Assembly (NCBI RefSeq): GCF_000014865.1
Contig: NC_008576.1
Location: 1,641,501-1,705,500 of the forward strand
Length of the DNA stretch: 64,000 nucleotides
Direction: 5' to 3'
Source of the DNA: Magnetococcus marinus MC-1
Lineage (GTDB): Bacteria > Pseudomonadota > Magnetococcia > Magnetococcales > Magnetococcaceae
Under the pieces are notes generated by a model, which did no database searches, had not been told where the DNA came from, and saw nothing but the letters and a program-made list of their open reading frames with translations. Shown here one piece after another: positions 27,300 through 35,612 of this stretch. Position 1 is the first letter of the stretch; every line of letters starts with the position of its first letter. A program made the position numbers and the translations under genes.

Positions 27300-27470
27300 A
27301 TGACTTTCATTGATCAACTGAGAAGCGCAGTTTTTGACAAAAAAGTTCCTGAGATTTTTTCAAGCTCAGATATAACAAACGCTGGCATTCCTGATCCGAA
27401 CAATAATCTTTCAAACTATGACAAGAAGAACAAAGGCACACCAAACAATAAAGTCCTTATTTCACGGTAA
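27300..27470 (+). pseudogene. Gene front cut by an IS66 end
   Basis: The ATG is 2 bp past the membrane protein's stop. It encodes 56 aa (MTFIDQLRSAVFDKK...), and the stop codon is supplied by the first bases of the IS66 terminal repeat (GTAACC at 27467). The original gene therefore continued rightward and was truncated when the IS66 element arrived or recombined here. Confidence 0.6.
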
Positions 27471-28984
27471 CCGTTCAGAGACCCCGATATCAAGCGGCTA
27501 CTGGAGCCGGTAACGGTGGTACGGGGTTTCCCTTTCTCCGTTCAGCAATCACCTTAGCGAGATAGTCCCAGGGGGACACGTTCCGCAATCGACAAGTTTC
27601 GATGACGCTAGCCAGCACACCCAATACTTGGCTCCCTTCTGCCGTACGAGTTCCGTGGCTGATCAAACGCGCGATGACCCAGTGGCGCAGCGCACGTTCA
27701 GCATCATTGTTTGTCAGTGGCAACCCCGGAGATCTCAAGGGTAGCCAGATGACATCCCAGTCATTGAGAAGCTCAACGGCAAGGCTGCGAACCTTTTCGG
27801 ACGGGGGATAATCTCTGTACATTTCGCAGTATCCCTGGAAATCTTCCAAAATCGACGCGGCAGCAGGCGGATCCGATCCGTCTTTGACCTCTTCGACCAT
27901 GTATTCCAGGACTTCCAATACCCTGGAGCCGAATCGTTTGGTCTCTTTATCCAGGCTTACCGACAACCCTTTGGCCTTCCGGATCAGGTGTGCCCAGCAA
28001 CGCAGCCGCTTTGAAAAAGTCCGGTAGTTCATGAGTCCGTCGCTCATCAGCCAGCCCGCGAATTCCTCGGTCAGGATATCCATGACCATTTGCCGTGTCC
28101 GAGGTCCCACACAAAACAAGACTGTATTGGCCGTCGCGAAAACCCAAAGCCACAAAGCTTGACCTTTTTGCTTCCAAGGCGTTTCGTCTACATGAGCCAG
28201 AGCAGATGCACGAAGTTCAGCAATCAGTTCATCCTGAACAGGGTTGGCAGCCAGCCCGACTTCACGTATGCAATTGTCGATGGTCCCGACACTCAACTCC
28301 AGGCCGAACCAATCGATTAAAAACTCCTGGACCTTGGAGCGAGACAACCGCATCCGTTTTGCGAGCGCAACAATGAAAGCTGCCAACATGGGGCCGACAA
28401 TACGCCATTCACTCAAATTGGTGGCAGTTTTGCGTCCTGCAATCTCAAGTCGATCCCCTGTGCCGGGCCCGGTACATGAAATATGGCCGCATCTACAGGC
28501 AATTTCCCCAAAAAGGTGCTTGGTTCCCTCCAGCCTCAATCCAGGCTGATCCGGGCCACCCCTTATCAGATCGATGGTCACATAGCCGATTCGAGCTATA
28601 AATCGAGCATCCAAGGGAAGGGCAGCATCGCAGGCAGCACACGTTTCCGCTCGATGAACCACGGTACTCCGAATCGGGATTATTTGGGTACGGCCGAAGC
28701 CTTTGGCGCCGATCGGCTTCCCAGCCCTACCTTTCGGCTTCTCGCTTGAAGAATCCGGCTTGCCCTTTCCTGGAGCAGGGGGAGTAGAATTACCGGAAGG
28801 CCCTGGTGAATCATCTCCACCCTCATCATTGGCCCCCTTCTTTTTATCCGGCGAAGCGTCTTCCTCATCCTCATCCAGATGCGCTTCATCCTCCTCAACT
28901 GGAATTCCAAGGTACGCCGGACGACTGCTGGGCGGCTGGGAGCTGTTATCAGGTGTCCGGTTCAAACGCTCACGAGATTCCTTA

Positions 28985-29818
28985 GATACTGTCGTCACAA
29001 GATTGCGCCCCAGATGGCAATACACCTGATTTGTACCGCCGCCAGGAATGAATCTACGTTCTTGGCGTATCTGGTGGCGATGCCTCGCCATCTTTTCAAA
29101 TGCAAAAATGCATTCTCTACCAAGTGACGGATTTTATAGAGATCCACATCATACACTCGTGGAGTTTTCCTGTTTTTGCGCGGCGGGATCACTGGCTTCA
29201 TTCCCTGTTCGCAAGCTTGCTCAACTATAGCGTCGCTGTCATAACCCCTGTCAGCCAGCAAGCACTCTGCTTCAAAACCCGATATCAAGGCTTGAGCTTG
29301 TGAGCAATCAGCTCGGGTACCCTTCGTGATAATCGCTCTGACCGGCATACCATGCGCATCCACGGCCAAATGTATCTTACTGTTGAGCCCCCTTTTGTGC
29401 GACTCATCTCTTGATTGCCGCCTTTGGCCCCAGCTGCATGCGGATGCACCTTGCAGTGAGATGCATCGATCATCAACCACTCGTAATCAGGGTCTTCAAT
29501 CATCTGGTCAAGCAGCTTCTCCCAGATCCCTTTGTCGCGCCACCGGCAGAAACGGCGTTGAGTGTTGTTCCAATCGCCATAATCTGGTGGAAGATCGCGC
29601 CATGGCGCACCTGTACGCAAGATCCAAAACACCGCATTGATAAAAAGGCGGTTGTCCTTGGCTACACCTCCCCAGCTTCCAGCCCTTCCAGGCAAATGGG
29701 GCTCAAGGCGTGACCATAGTTGGTCTGAAATATCGTGCCTACGGTAAGATGCAGTCATGTCAAAGCCTCCTTGCTTTGACTCCTATTCTACATCAGCTTA
29801 TCTTGTGACGACAGTATC
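28985..29818 (-). mobile_element. IS5-family insertion sequence (834 bp)
   Basis: Perfect 17-bp terminal repeats (GATACTGTCGTCACAAG at 28985, its reverse complement ending at 29818) are flanked by a TA duplication (28983-28984 and 29819-29820). Removing the element and one TA restores the uninterrupted IS66 sequence of copy 1 exactly, which proves the insertion. Size and TA target fit the IS427-like subgroup of IS5. Confidence 0.92.
28995..29758 (-). CDS. IS5-family transposase, two overlapping frames (OrfA/OrfB)
   Basis: OrfA (29285-29758) has the N-terminal part (RRHDISDQLWSRLEPHLPGR, FINAVFWILRTGAPWRDLP) with the first Asp in LMIDASHCK. OrfB (28995-29480) has the second Asp in LLADRGYDSD and the Glu in VENAFLHLKRWRG. 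A slippery A4G5 run lies in the overlap near 29390. A -1 slip turns OrfA's ...SRTKGG into GLNSKIHLAVDAHG and joins all DDE residues in one protein. The element looks functional. Confidence 0.88.
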
Positions 29819-30269
29819 TAAGATCCTCCAACATTTTCCGGCTGACGGCCAGCAATGCTGCAGACGATAGCGAGGAGAGATATTCCTCATCAATCTGTAG
29901 CAGGTCGTGATCCGAAAGCTTCATAGTTCGTGCGCCATATCATCGCCGGTGAATGAATCAACATGAACATGATAACACGAGTTTCCAGGAAGAGATTTTT
30001 GAGCTTCTGCGCCCCATTGGAGCCAGTGTAAAAATACGCTCGTCTCCGGGCTGGGCCCACAGCTGAAAACCCGCCACAATTCCCCCTCAAGGCTTTGATA
30101 GACTAAACAGATCGGATCGCACTCTCCTTTTGAAATTTCACGTTTTCGACGAAAATCGTGTCAAGGACATTCTTTGCCAAGATCAAACAAAATTGGTGCC
30201 AGCCCCAGCAGTCAATTCCTTCTCAGACGGTGAACATCCTTACTGAACGAGGGGTCTCTGAACGGTTAC

Positions 30270-30629
30270 CCTATAACCCCAGAGCACGTTCTCCTTTGAC
30301 AGCTTTATCACCAGGCCCCGGATCTCCTGGGTAATACGGGGCCGACCAACATTCTGGGGCACATCGCCTTTCTCGCTGCGGTCGAGCCACCGCCGGTAGG
30401 TGGCTGGTTTAACCACCTCCATGAGTTCGCCCACGTCGTGGCCACAAATGGCCCCCAGGCGCACGAGCTCGGCTTTTTCCTCAACGGACGGGATAATGCG
30501 GGCTGACGGGACCCGGTCGCGCAGGATTTTGATCTGTGCTTTCAGCAGCCGGACCTCAGCGTTATGCCGTGGTGTGAAGTGGTGCGCAAAGAGGGTGAAC
30601 AGAAAGGTGAACCAACGATCCATAGCCAA
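30270..30629 (-). pseudogene. N-terminal fragment of an rve-type integrase
   Basis: About 120 aa with the N-terminal helix-turn-helix domain of the integrase type seen at 20824: EVRLLKAQIKILRDRV, PSVEEKAELVRLGAICGHDV, ATYRRWL and VGRPRITQEIRGLVIKLSKE. It stops at VLWGYR, exactly where the IS66 terminal repeat begins. The missing continuation, about 90 residues plus the catalytic core at 20824-21362, lies further along the same strand, so this is likely the front of that same broken gene. Confidence 0.75.
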
Positions 30630-30957
30630 AACCTACCGCGACAAATATAATCTGTATGAAGCTGATAATATAGCATAATACTCCATTCCTACAAATTGGA
30701 ACAGCCCTCAAAATCCGCCCCTCCTGGCGGTCGCCGTGACATTCAGATCAAGGGTCCAAAATTGGACCTGCGAATCCAGAGGTCCAGAATCAGAAGCCTG
30801 GGCAGCCGGTTCGACTCCGGTAATCGAACCCGAATCCAATCCTGCATAAAAACCATCTTCCGTGTACCCATCGAAGCTGGACCTCGACCGGCTTTGCATG
30901 TCATTTCAGAACCTATTGATTAACTTATTGTTTAAGCGTTTTTCTGGTCAGACGATC

Positions 30958-31041
30958 GGCTCTGCTACCTGTTTGCCCAAGCTCGCGGCCAAGTGACGGG
31001 GAAAAAAGTCGAATTTCTGATTTTAGGGAAGGAACGGTCCA
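30958..31041 (+). repeat. Direct repeat, copy B (84 bp)
   Basis: This matches copy A at 23303-23385 in the same orientation, with one extra A. The pair brackets the IS481 remnant, both IS66 copies, the IS5 and the small-gene cargo. It may be left from a duplicated element end or an integration site. Confidence 0.85.
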
Positions 31042-31072
31042 CCATTTTGATTTTGCAGGGTTTTCTCCACCG

Positions 31073-31098
31073 AAAGACCGCCCACCCCGGCGGTCTTT
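31073..31098. terminator. Terminator-like hairpin
   Basis: AAAGACCGCC (31073-31082) pairs with GGCGGTCTTT (31089-31098) around a 6-base loop, followed by a short T-rich tail. Its A and T flanks would allow function in either direction. No intact gene ends here, so it may be a leftover. Confidence 0.5.
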
Positions 31099-31473
31099 TC
31101 GCATTCAAAAACCCCAATGTTTCCAATGGTTAGGGACGACGGTTTGGAAATGAATTTGGTCCCAAGCCGGACCCGCCGGAGTCGGAAGTTGCCTTTCTCT
31201 TCTCTCCCTGCCAATATTCTCCAAAAGCTCTGGACTCGCCCCCTGGTGAGTCCGACAAAACCGGACTCACTTTCCCGTTGAAATATCAAAGTTTAACATG
31301 AGTCGCTGATATTGGACTCGTTCGAGAGTGAACTTGGTTGTCATACGGGCGAGCAAACGGTCAAACCTGGGTCCGGGCAAACAATGAAGGATCGAATCCC
31401 CTATGAAATGGATATACTGATATACTGTCTCCGGAATTCCCATGGGACTCAATTATTGTTGGAAAGAGTAAGC

Positions 31474-32274
31474 ATGCAAATATCTCCTGAAAAAACATAT
31501 GAGTGTGTTTGGAAATATGTACACAAAAAATACTATATCTTGGGTGATAGGTATAAGAAAGAGCATTTGAATGATGTTGTTATAAAAAAGACATTCGAAG
31601 ATCTTCGATCATTAAATAGCGGCTTTTCTGCTACAGAATTGGAGTTTAGGGAAGCAATTATTCTATGCGCTGACGATGGCAAAAGAAATAGTATTAAAAA
31701 ATTGGAGGGCATGCTGTTTAGAATTTTTTTCACAATATTTATCCCATTATGTCTAGTCTTTGGCGTTTCCATGTATATGTTTTCGTCAGATACATACTGT
31801 TGGAATATGAAGGATTTGAGACACGTTCAAAGTTATGTTGATGCGCTTAAATACGCTGTACTTGTTATCACTGTTGCTCCGCTTTTCAGGAGATTTATTC
31901 TGCGCATTAAAGAACCGTTGTTTAGTGGGCCATTTCCCGGCTCTTTCAATTTGGTGCTAACATTAATATTGGCTCCTGCTTTAGCAAAGGTCGCAACACA
32001 AATACAGTTCTGCTCAACTGGAATGCATTTGCCCAATCTGCTTTGGGTGTATGTTTTTTTTATCGGTATCGTTTTTTCCTTTGGATTATTGAGTTTGTTT
32101 GGGTTTCTTTTACTATATGGCATAGGGGCGCTTGTTGATTGTTTTTCACTTTGGACAACTAAACTCTATGCAGATGAGAAGTTGGCCAATATTGCTTTAT
32201 TGCCGCCATATTTAAAAAAAGAAATGACATGTATTATTGACTCAGAAATCAAAAATTGGTTTGATCCAATGTAA
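31474..32274 (+). CDS. Multi-pass membrane protein of unknown function
   Basis: An A+T-rich gene unlike its neighbours. The frame opens at 31312, but the first 54 codons look like non-coding DNA. The ATG at 31474 (MQISPEKTYECVWKY) has GGAAAGAG upstream and gives 266 aa. A soluble N-terminal part of about 75 residues precedes four hydrophobic helices (about 80-100, 125-145, 155-180 and 190-220), then a soluble end. No known motif was recognised. It has no partner gene; IS remnants lie on both sides. Confidence 0.6.
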   Translation: MQISPEKTYECVWKYVHKKYYILGDRYKKEHLNDVVIKKTFEDLRSLNSGFSATELEFREAIILCADDGKRNSIKKLEGMLFRIFFTIFIPLCLVFGVSMYMFSSDTYCWNMKDLRHVQSYVDALKYAVLVITVAPLFRRFILRIKEPLFSGPFPGSFNLVLTLILAPALAKVATQIQFCSTGMHLPNLLWVYVFFIGIVFSFGLLSLFGFLLLYGIGALVDCFSLWTTKLYADEKLANIALLPPYLKKEMTCIIDSEIKNWFDPM

Positions 32275-32286
32275 CTGTTCACCAAC

Positions 32287-32315
32287 CCCCGGAATTCCGG
32301 GGAATTCCGGGGACA
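32287..32315. repeat. Palindromic GGAATTCC repeats (REP-like)
   Basis: CCCCGGAATTCCGGGG (32287-32302) is a perfect 16-bp palindrome, immediately followed by a second GGAATTCCGGGGACA. The 13-mer AATTCCGGGGACA recurs at 37800-37812. Such sequences resemble the ends associated with REP-type elements mobilised by IS200-like (RAYT) transposases, none of which is present here. Confidence 0.5.
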
Positions 32316-32402
32316 TATATGGACCCATCCTCCTGCGGGGGGGAATTCCGGGAGTCCCCCGCCCCGCTTTCCCAGGCACGGGAGCTTGGAATGGGCAGCA
32401 CC

Positions 32403-32638
32403 TCATTCCGTCCTGCACCACTCCCCGGTCTTTCTCCCGCCGTCGTAAGGCGCCGCCAGCCCCTCCCGGATCAGCATCTCCCCCACGTCCACTCCGTCCG
32501 CCACCACCCTGGCCACAATGCGGAAGTATTTGTCCCGCCCCGTCTCTCGTAACGTGACGTGTTCCGCTTTCGCCAGAAGTTGCCGGACCCGCTCCTTGGC
32601 CTCCAGGGCCATCCGCTTTTCCTCCGGGCATTTGGCCC
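32403..32638 (-). pseudogene. Staphylococcal-nuclease-like gene, C-terminal fragment
   Basis: About 78 residues running from the IS1634 end: CPEEKRMALEAKERVRQLL, RDKYFRIVARVVADGVDVG and MLIREGLAAPYDGG. This matches the second half of secreted SNase-fold (thermonuclease) proteins. The first half, with the catalytic Arg and Asp residues and any signal peptide, is missing, replaced by the IS1634 element. Inactive. Confidence 0.75.
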
Positions 32639-34541
32639 GGACTTTCTGCTTAAAAAGCGTATAAAGCATTGATATTAAGCTGTGATTTACTTGAAAACGG
32701 TGCGCGTCACTGGACACATTAAGGCGAGGTGCTGAGTAGCCGGAAGGCCTCCTGCTGTAGGGGGGTGATGTTAGCAAGCATCTCAAACGGTTTACCAGTC
32801 GCGGGCTCCCATTGGGCACGAACAGTATTACGGGTCAAGGTGGCCAATTGCTCCAGCAGGGTGCTGAAACTCTGCAAGGCATGGCCTACCGGAGAGCGTC
32901 TTGTGCCGGTTTTCTCTTTGGCGTTTGGCGATGACTCTCTGGGCATGACAGGATCGTCGGGGAGCAATGGCGCTTCATCGGTGAACAGTAGCGTTTTTAA
33001 CTTGATCCGCATTTTCCGTTCTACCATGTAGGCCAACATGCACAGGAAGACGTGGGCTTTGATGCGATCGGCACGGAAATGAAAGATCGGTCGGATATCC
33101 AGACTGCTCTTCAAATGTCTGAAGGCGCTCTCTACCTGGGCCAATGATTTGTATTGGCGGATCGTGTCGGCACTGGAGATCTCCTTTTCGGGAAGGTTGG
33201 TGCGGACCACATAGATTCCGTCCAGGGCTGTTTCCTGATCGATAACAGCCTGCTTACGGGACCAAGCGAACCGCCCTGGAGCAATCTCCAAGTTGAAATA
33301 ACGGGCGATTTTGAGCTTGCGCAGAACCCGGTCGGCCCTTTTGCCAATTTGACCACAATCACGCAAAGAGCCCTCTTGCACGGCTTGCAGGATCGTCTCC
33401 AACCCCTGTTCTGCGATGGTCAACAGTTCCCGTCGTGATCGCCCCTGATCCTCGGCCAGGAAGGGATTGCGGCAGACCATCAGTCGCTCACCTGGGAAAT
33501 CTGGGGAGGTGATCTCGGCAAAGTTGCGCGCATCGAATAAAGAAGGCCAGTTGTCTGTTTTGGCCAGTGATCGGATGGTGCTGTGGCGCAAGGCGGTAAT
33601 CCATGAAAAACCAGCAGGTTGGAGATCTTCGTCAATCCGGGCCTGGGTGATCATACCCCGATCACCAACAACTATGACCTGTTTGAGGCCAAAGCGCGCC
33701 TTGAGCTTGTTCACTTGGGCGGTCAGCGTAGTGGGATCGCCTGTATTGCCGGGAAACACCTCCACGGCCAGAGGGCGACCCTCCTTGTCGCACAGCAGGC
33801 CAATCTCAATCTGGAGTTTGTCTGGGCGGTGGTCGCGGCTGTAGCCGTACTCAGCCAGTTCACACTGTCTTCCTTCCAGATAGGTGGAAGTGAGATCAAA
33901 CAGTACCATGGAGCCATCCTTAAGGTGCTGTTTCACCAAGCGATTCTCCATGCGTTCCTGTTGCGCTCCGAGCCAATCGAGGGCTTTGTAAAGTTCTTCC
34001 TTGTTGGCGTCAGCCACGCCGAACTCCTGCCCCAAGGTGGTCGTGTTGAACAGCCGGTGCGAGGCCAGTTTTGATGCAGGTTGAAGCACTCTCTGGGCAA
34101 TCAGCGCCAGGATTAAATTGCGGTAGCGCGTTTGTTTTGTTCCCAGCAAACTTTTAAGGCCCAGGGATTTTATCACTCCGACGACAGCAGCGACATGGCC
34201 ATGAGGCAGACTGGCCTCAATGGTCAGGGCTGAGGTCATCGGCATCATGCGTCCACCCTTGAGCACCACACGCAAAGCCTCAATGGTCTCCTCGGGTTGA
34301 CCAGTCAAGTTACCCAGGGTGCGCTTTTTGACCTTACCGTTTTCACGGTAGGATTCCCGCAGCAGCACGGTTGGGTGTGAATTTCGATTGGGAACACGTT
34401 CAATATGCATGGCTATGATTATAGCAGAAAAATTCAAATATTAAATGAATAAAAACAAACATTACATGACTACAAAAATCAGGTGAATTTGCATATCTTG
34501 CTGTTTTTAAATATGAATCTTAGATTTCTGCAAGAAAGTCC
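32639..34541 (-). mobile_element. IS1634-family insertion sequence
   Basis: The left end GGACTTTCTGC (32639) and the right end read inward, GGACTTTCTTGC (34541), form the short terminal repeats; total length is about 1.9 kb. It has truncated the nuclease gene to its left. The last 94 bp of this element recur as a solo end at 37909. A matching target duplication is not evident. Confidence 0.75.
32719..34410 (-). CDS. IS1634-family transposase
   Basis: 563 aa from the ATG at 34410 (MHIERVPNRNSHPTVLLRES); a TATAAT -10 box sits only 7 bp upstream, so the transcript has a very short leader. The catalytic residues are visible as Asp in VLFDLTSTYLEG, Asp in VIVVGDRGMIT and a Glu in QVESAFRHLKSSLDIRPIFH, the IS1634/IS4-superfamily signature. 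The frame is complete and the gene looks active. Confidence 0.9.
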   Translation of the reverse strand: MHIERVPNRNSHPTVLLRESYRENGKVKKRTLGNLTGQPEETIEALRVVLKGGRMMPMTSALTIEASLPHGHVAAVVGVIKSLGLKSLLGTKQTRYRNLILALIAQRVLQPASKLASHRLFNTTTLGQEFGVADANKEELYKALDWLGAQQERMENRLVKQHLKDGSMVLFDLTSTYLEGRQCELAEYGYSRDHRPDKLQIEIGLLCDKEGRPLAVEVFPGNTGDPTTLTAQVNKLKARFGLKQVIVVGDRGMITQARIDEDLQPAGFSWITALRHSTIRSLAKTDNWPSLFDARNFAEITSPDFPGERLMVCRNPFLAEDQGRSRRELLTIAEQGLETILQAVQEGSLRDCGQIGKRADRVLRKLKIARYFNLEIAPGRFAWSRKQAVIDQETALDGIYVVRTNLPEKEISSADTIRQYKSLAQVESAFRHLKSSLDIRPIFHFRADRIKAHVFLCMLAYMVERKMRIKLKTLLFTDEAPLLPDDPVMPRESSPNAKEKTGTRRSPVGHALQSFSTLLEQLATLTRNTVRAQWEPATGKPFEMLANITPLQQEAFRLLSTSP

Positions 34542-34544
34542 GGT

Positions 34545-34569
34545 CAAGTTCGGACCCGGTCCGAACTTG
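34545..34569. repeat. Near-perfect 25-bp palindrome
   Basis: CAAGTTCGGACC (34545-34556), one central C, then GGTCCGAACTTG (34558-34569). The half-site GTCAAGTTCGGAC recurs at about 34620. It could be an operator or a cruciform-forming target next to the IS1634 end. No gene start is close enough to assign it. Confidence 0.7.
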
Positions 34570-34686
34570 CTGTTCGAAAATGGAGCAAAAAAGCCTGCGA
34601 AAACAGTCTATAGTGGATTTGTCAAGTTCGGACATTTGCCATGGAATTTTGGTTTGCACTCGGTACATGGAACGAAACACGTCTGT

Positions 34687-35316
34687 TTAAAGCCCCCGGC
34701 AATCTTGCTTATTGAATAAATGCACAAACTCTTCTGTAAAAGCAGACTCTCCTAAATGTAATAGATACTGCTTTAAGTGTTCTGTTGTTGTATTGAAGAC
34801 CCAGTGGTTTGGATTATCACTGCAGCTTGTCATATCCTTCATGGCTTGTGTCGGAAGACATTCACGAGGTGCTTTTGCCCGCAGTTCGCCCAGATCTACG
34901 GATTGAACCAAACGATCGATATTTAGTCCCAATAACTGGATTCTACCGTCTACCATTTCGGCTAAAAATATCTGATAGATGTCTGCATTATCTTCAAGCG
35001 TGGGAATAAGACTCTTCTTGGCGGTAATCTTCGACGGAAAGTGCCATAGAGTGAAACCATTAAAGTTCACCACATAAAAAAGAAGATGTTGGCCCTTTAG
35101 GTTGTCCGTAGGAACAACTTTATAGCCGTTGGCGACGGGTGATGTGTGCAAATGTGTCATTTTGCCTTTTTTATCAATAAGGCAAGCAGGTAAAAAAACT
35201 TGATCTATTTTGACTCCATTTTCCACGGGGGCTAAAGGTGCATCAAACGCTGCCATCTGGCAGCCTGATAGGAAAAGGACCGGCATGATCTTAAACAGAT
35301 AATATTTCAATTTCAT
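34687..35316 (-). CDS. Putative lipoprotein of unknown function
   Basis: 209 aa from the ATG at 35316 with AGGGTGAG upstream. The N-terminus (KLKYYLFKIMPVLFLSGC) is a lipoprotein signal peptide with lipobox LSGC, so the mature protein begins at Cys19 and is anchored in a membrane facing the periplasm. The rest is soluble, with four or more Cys residues (ACLIDKK, ECLPT, SCSDN, QDC) that may form disulfides. It is directly followed upstream by the IS4-split gene, probably its operon partner. No family was recognised. Confidence 0.7.
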   Translation of the reverse strand: MKLKYYLFKIMPVLFLSGCQMAAFDAPLAPVENGVKIDQVFLPACLIDKKGKMTHLHTSPVANGYKVVPTDNLKGQHLLFYVVNFNGFTLWHFPSKITAKKSLIPTLEDNADIYQIFLAEMVDGRIQLLGLNIDRLVQSVDLGELRAKAPRECLPTQAMKDMTSCSDNPNHWVFNTTTEHLKQYLLHLGESAFTEEFVHLFNKQDCRGL

Positions 35317-35612
35317 GATTCTCACCCTGAAGAAGAAAAGCCTGGGGAAGGCTTTTCTCCCCAGGCTCTCACTCACAATACCTTACTCGTAGCTCCCCTC
35401 CCGATAAATTGCGTAACCAGGATAGCGGGCATTTTCGAAAAAAGAGAGTTCAGGCAGGATCTCGTAGAACACTTTCCCTGTCTCATCTGCCCAAATCCTC
35501 ATCCCCTCAGGCTTCGGTGCAACTCCCCCATGCTCCCAACGATCTACGGAGACTGTCTTGACGTTGACAGAACCATCTTTGTTGAAAAACACGTCAAAAG
35601 CCATCTTTCCAT

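Larger units (their letters stand above)
27490..29924 (-). pseudogene. IS66 transposase (TnpC) split by IS5
   Basis: The original gene starts at the ATG at 29924 (MKLSDHDLLQIDEK) and ends at 27490. An IS5-family element occupies 28985-29818, after about 35 codons. The remainder is open and nearly identical to copy 1, with Trp (TGG) where copy 1 has TGA, and a few substitutions (for example Asn for Asp in the acidic linker). It is disrupted by the insertion, although a fusion start within the IS5 could express most of it. Confidence 0.88.
27467..30269 (-). mobile_element. IS66-family element, copy 2, complete ends, interrupted by IS5
   Basis: Both terminal repeats are present: GTAACCGTTCAGAGACCCC from 27467 and its reverse complement ending at 30269. 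The element contains tnpC on the minus strand and is interrupted by an 834-bp IS5-family element; without it the element is about 1.97 kb. The flanking octamers (ATTTCACG left, CCTATAAC right) do not match, so the 8-bp duplication usual for IS66 is missing, which suggests rearrangement after insertion. Confidence 0.85.
30630..31311. other. Gene-free stretch in the mobile-element zone
   Basis: I see no credible gene. It holds copy B of the 84-bp repeat, a terminator-like hairpin at 31073-31098, and a T-arm-like sequence (GCCGGTTCGACTCCGGT, about 30804-30820) that is not part of a complete tRNA. Short GGACTC/GAGTCC inverted repeats occur near 31230-31270. Confidence 0.5.

Noticed and set aside
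30795-30840. tRNA gene or att site (GCCGGTTCGACTCCGGT resembles a T-arm)
   Set aside because: No anticodon arm, D-arm or matching acceptor stem is present. It could be a fragment, but it may also be chance.
31312-31473. N-terminal extension of the membrane protein at 31474
   Set aside because: No ribosome site and low-complexity, non-protein-like residues; the start remains somewhat uncertain.
32242-32640. GC-rich frames over the palindromes
   Set aside because: Only the minus frame carrying the SNase fragment has real similarity; the rest follow from GGAATTCC repeats.
35383-35604. Independent 73-aa gene
   Set aside because: It is the 3' part of a gene split by IS4. Its ATG is internal, since the frame is restored when the IS is removed.
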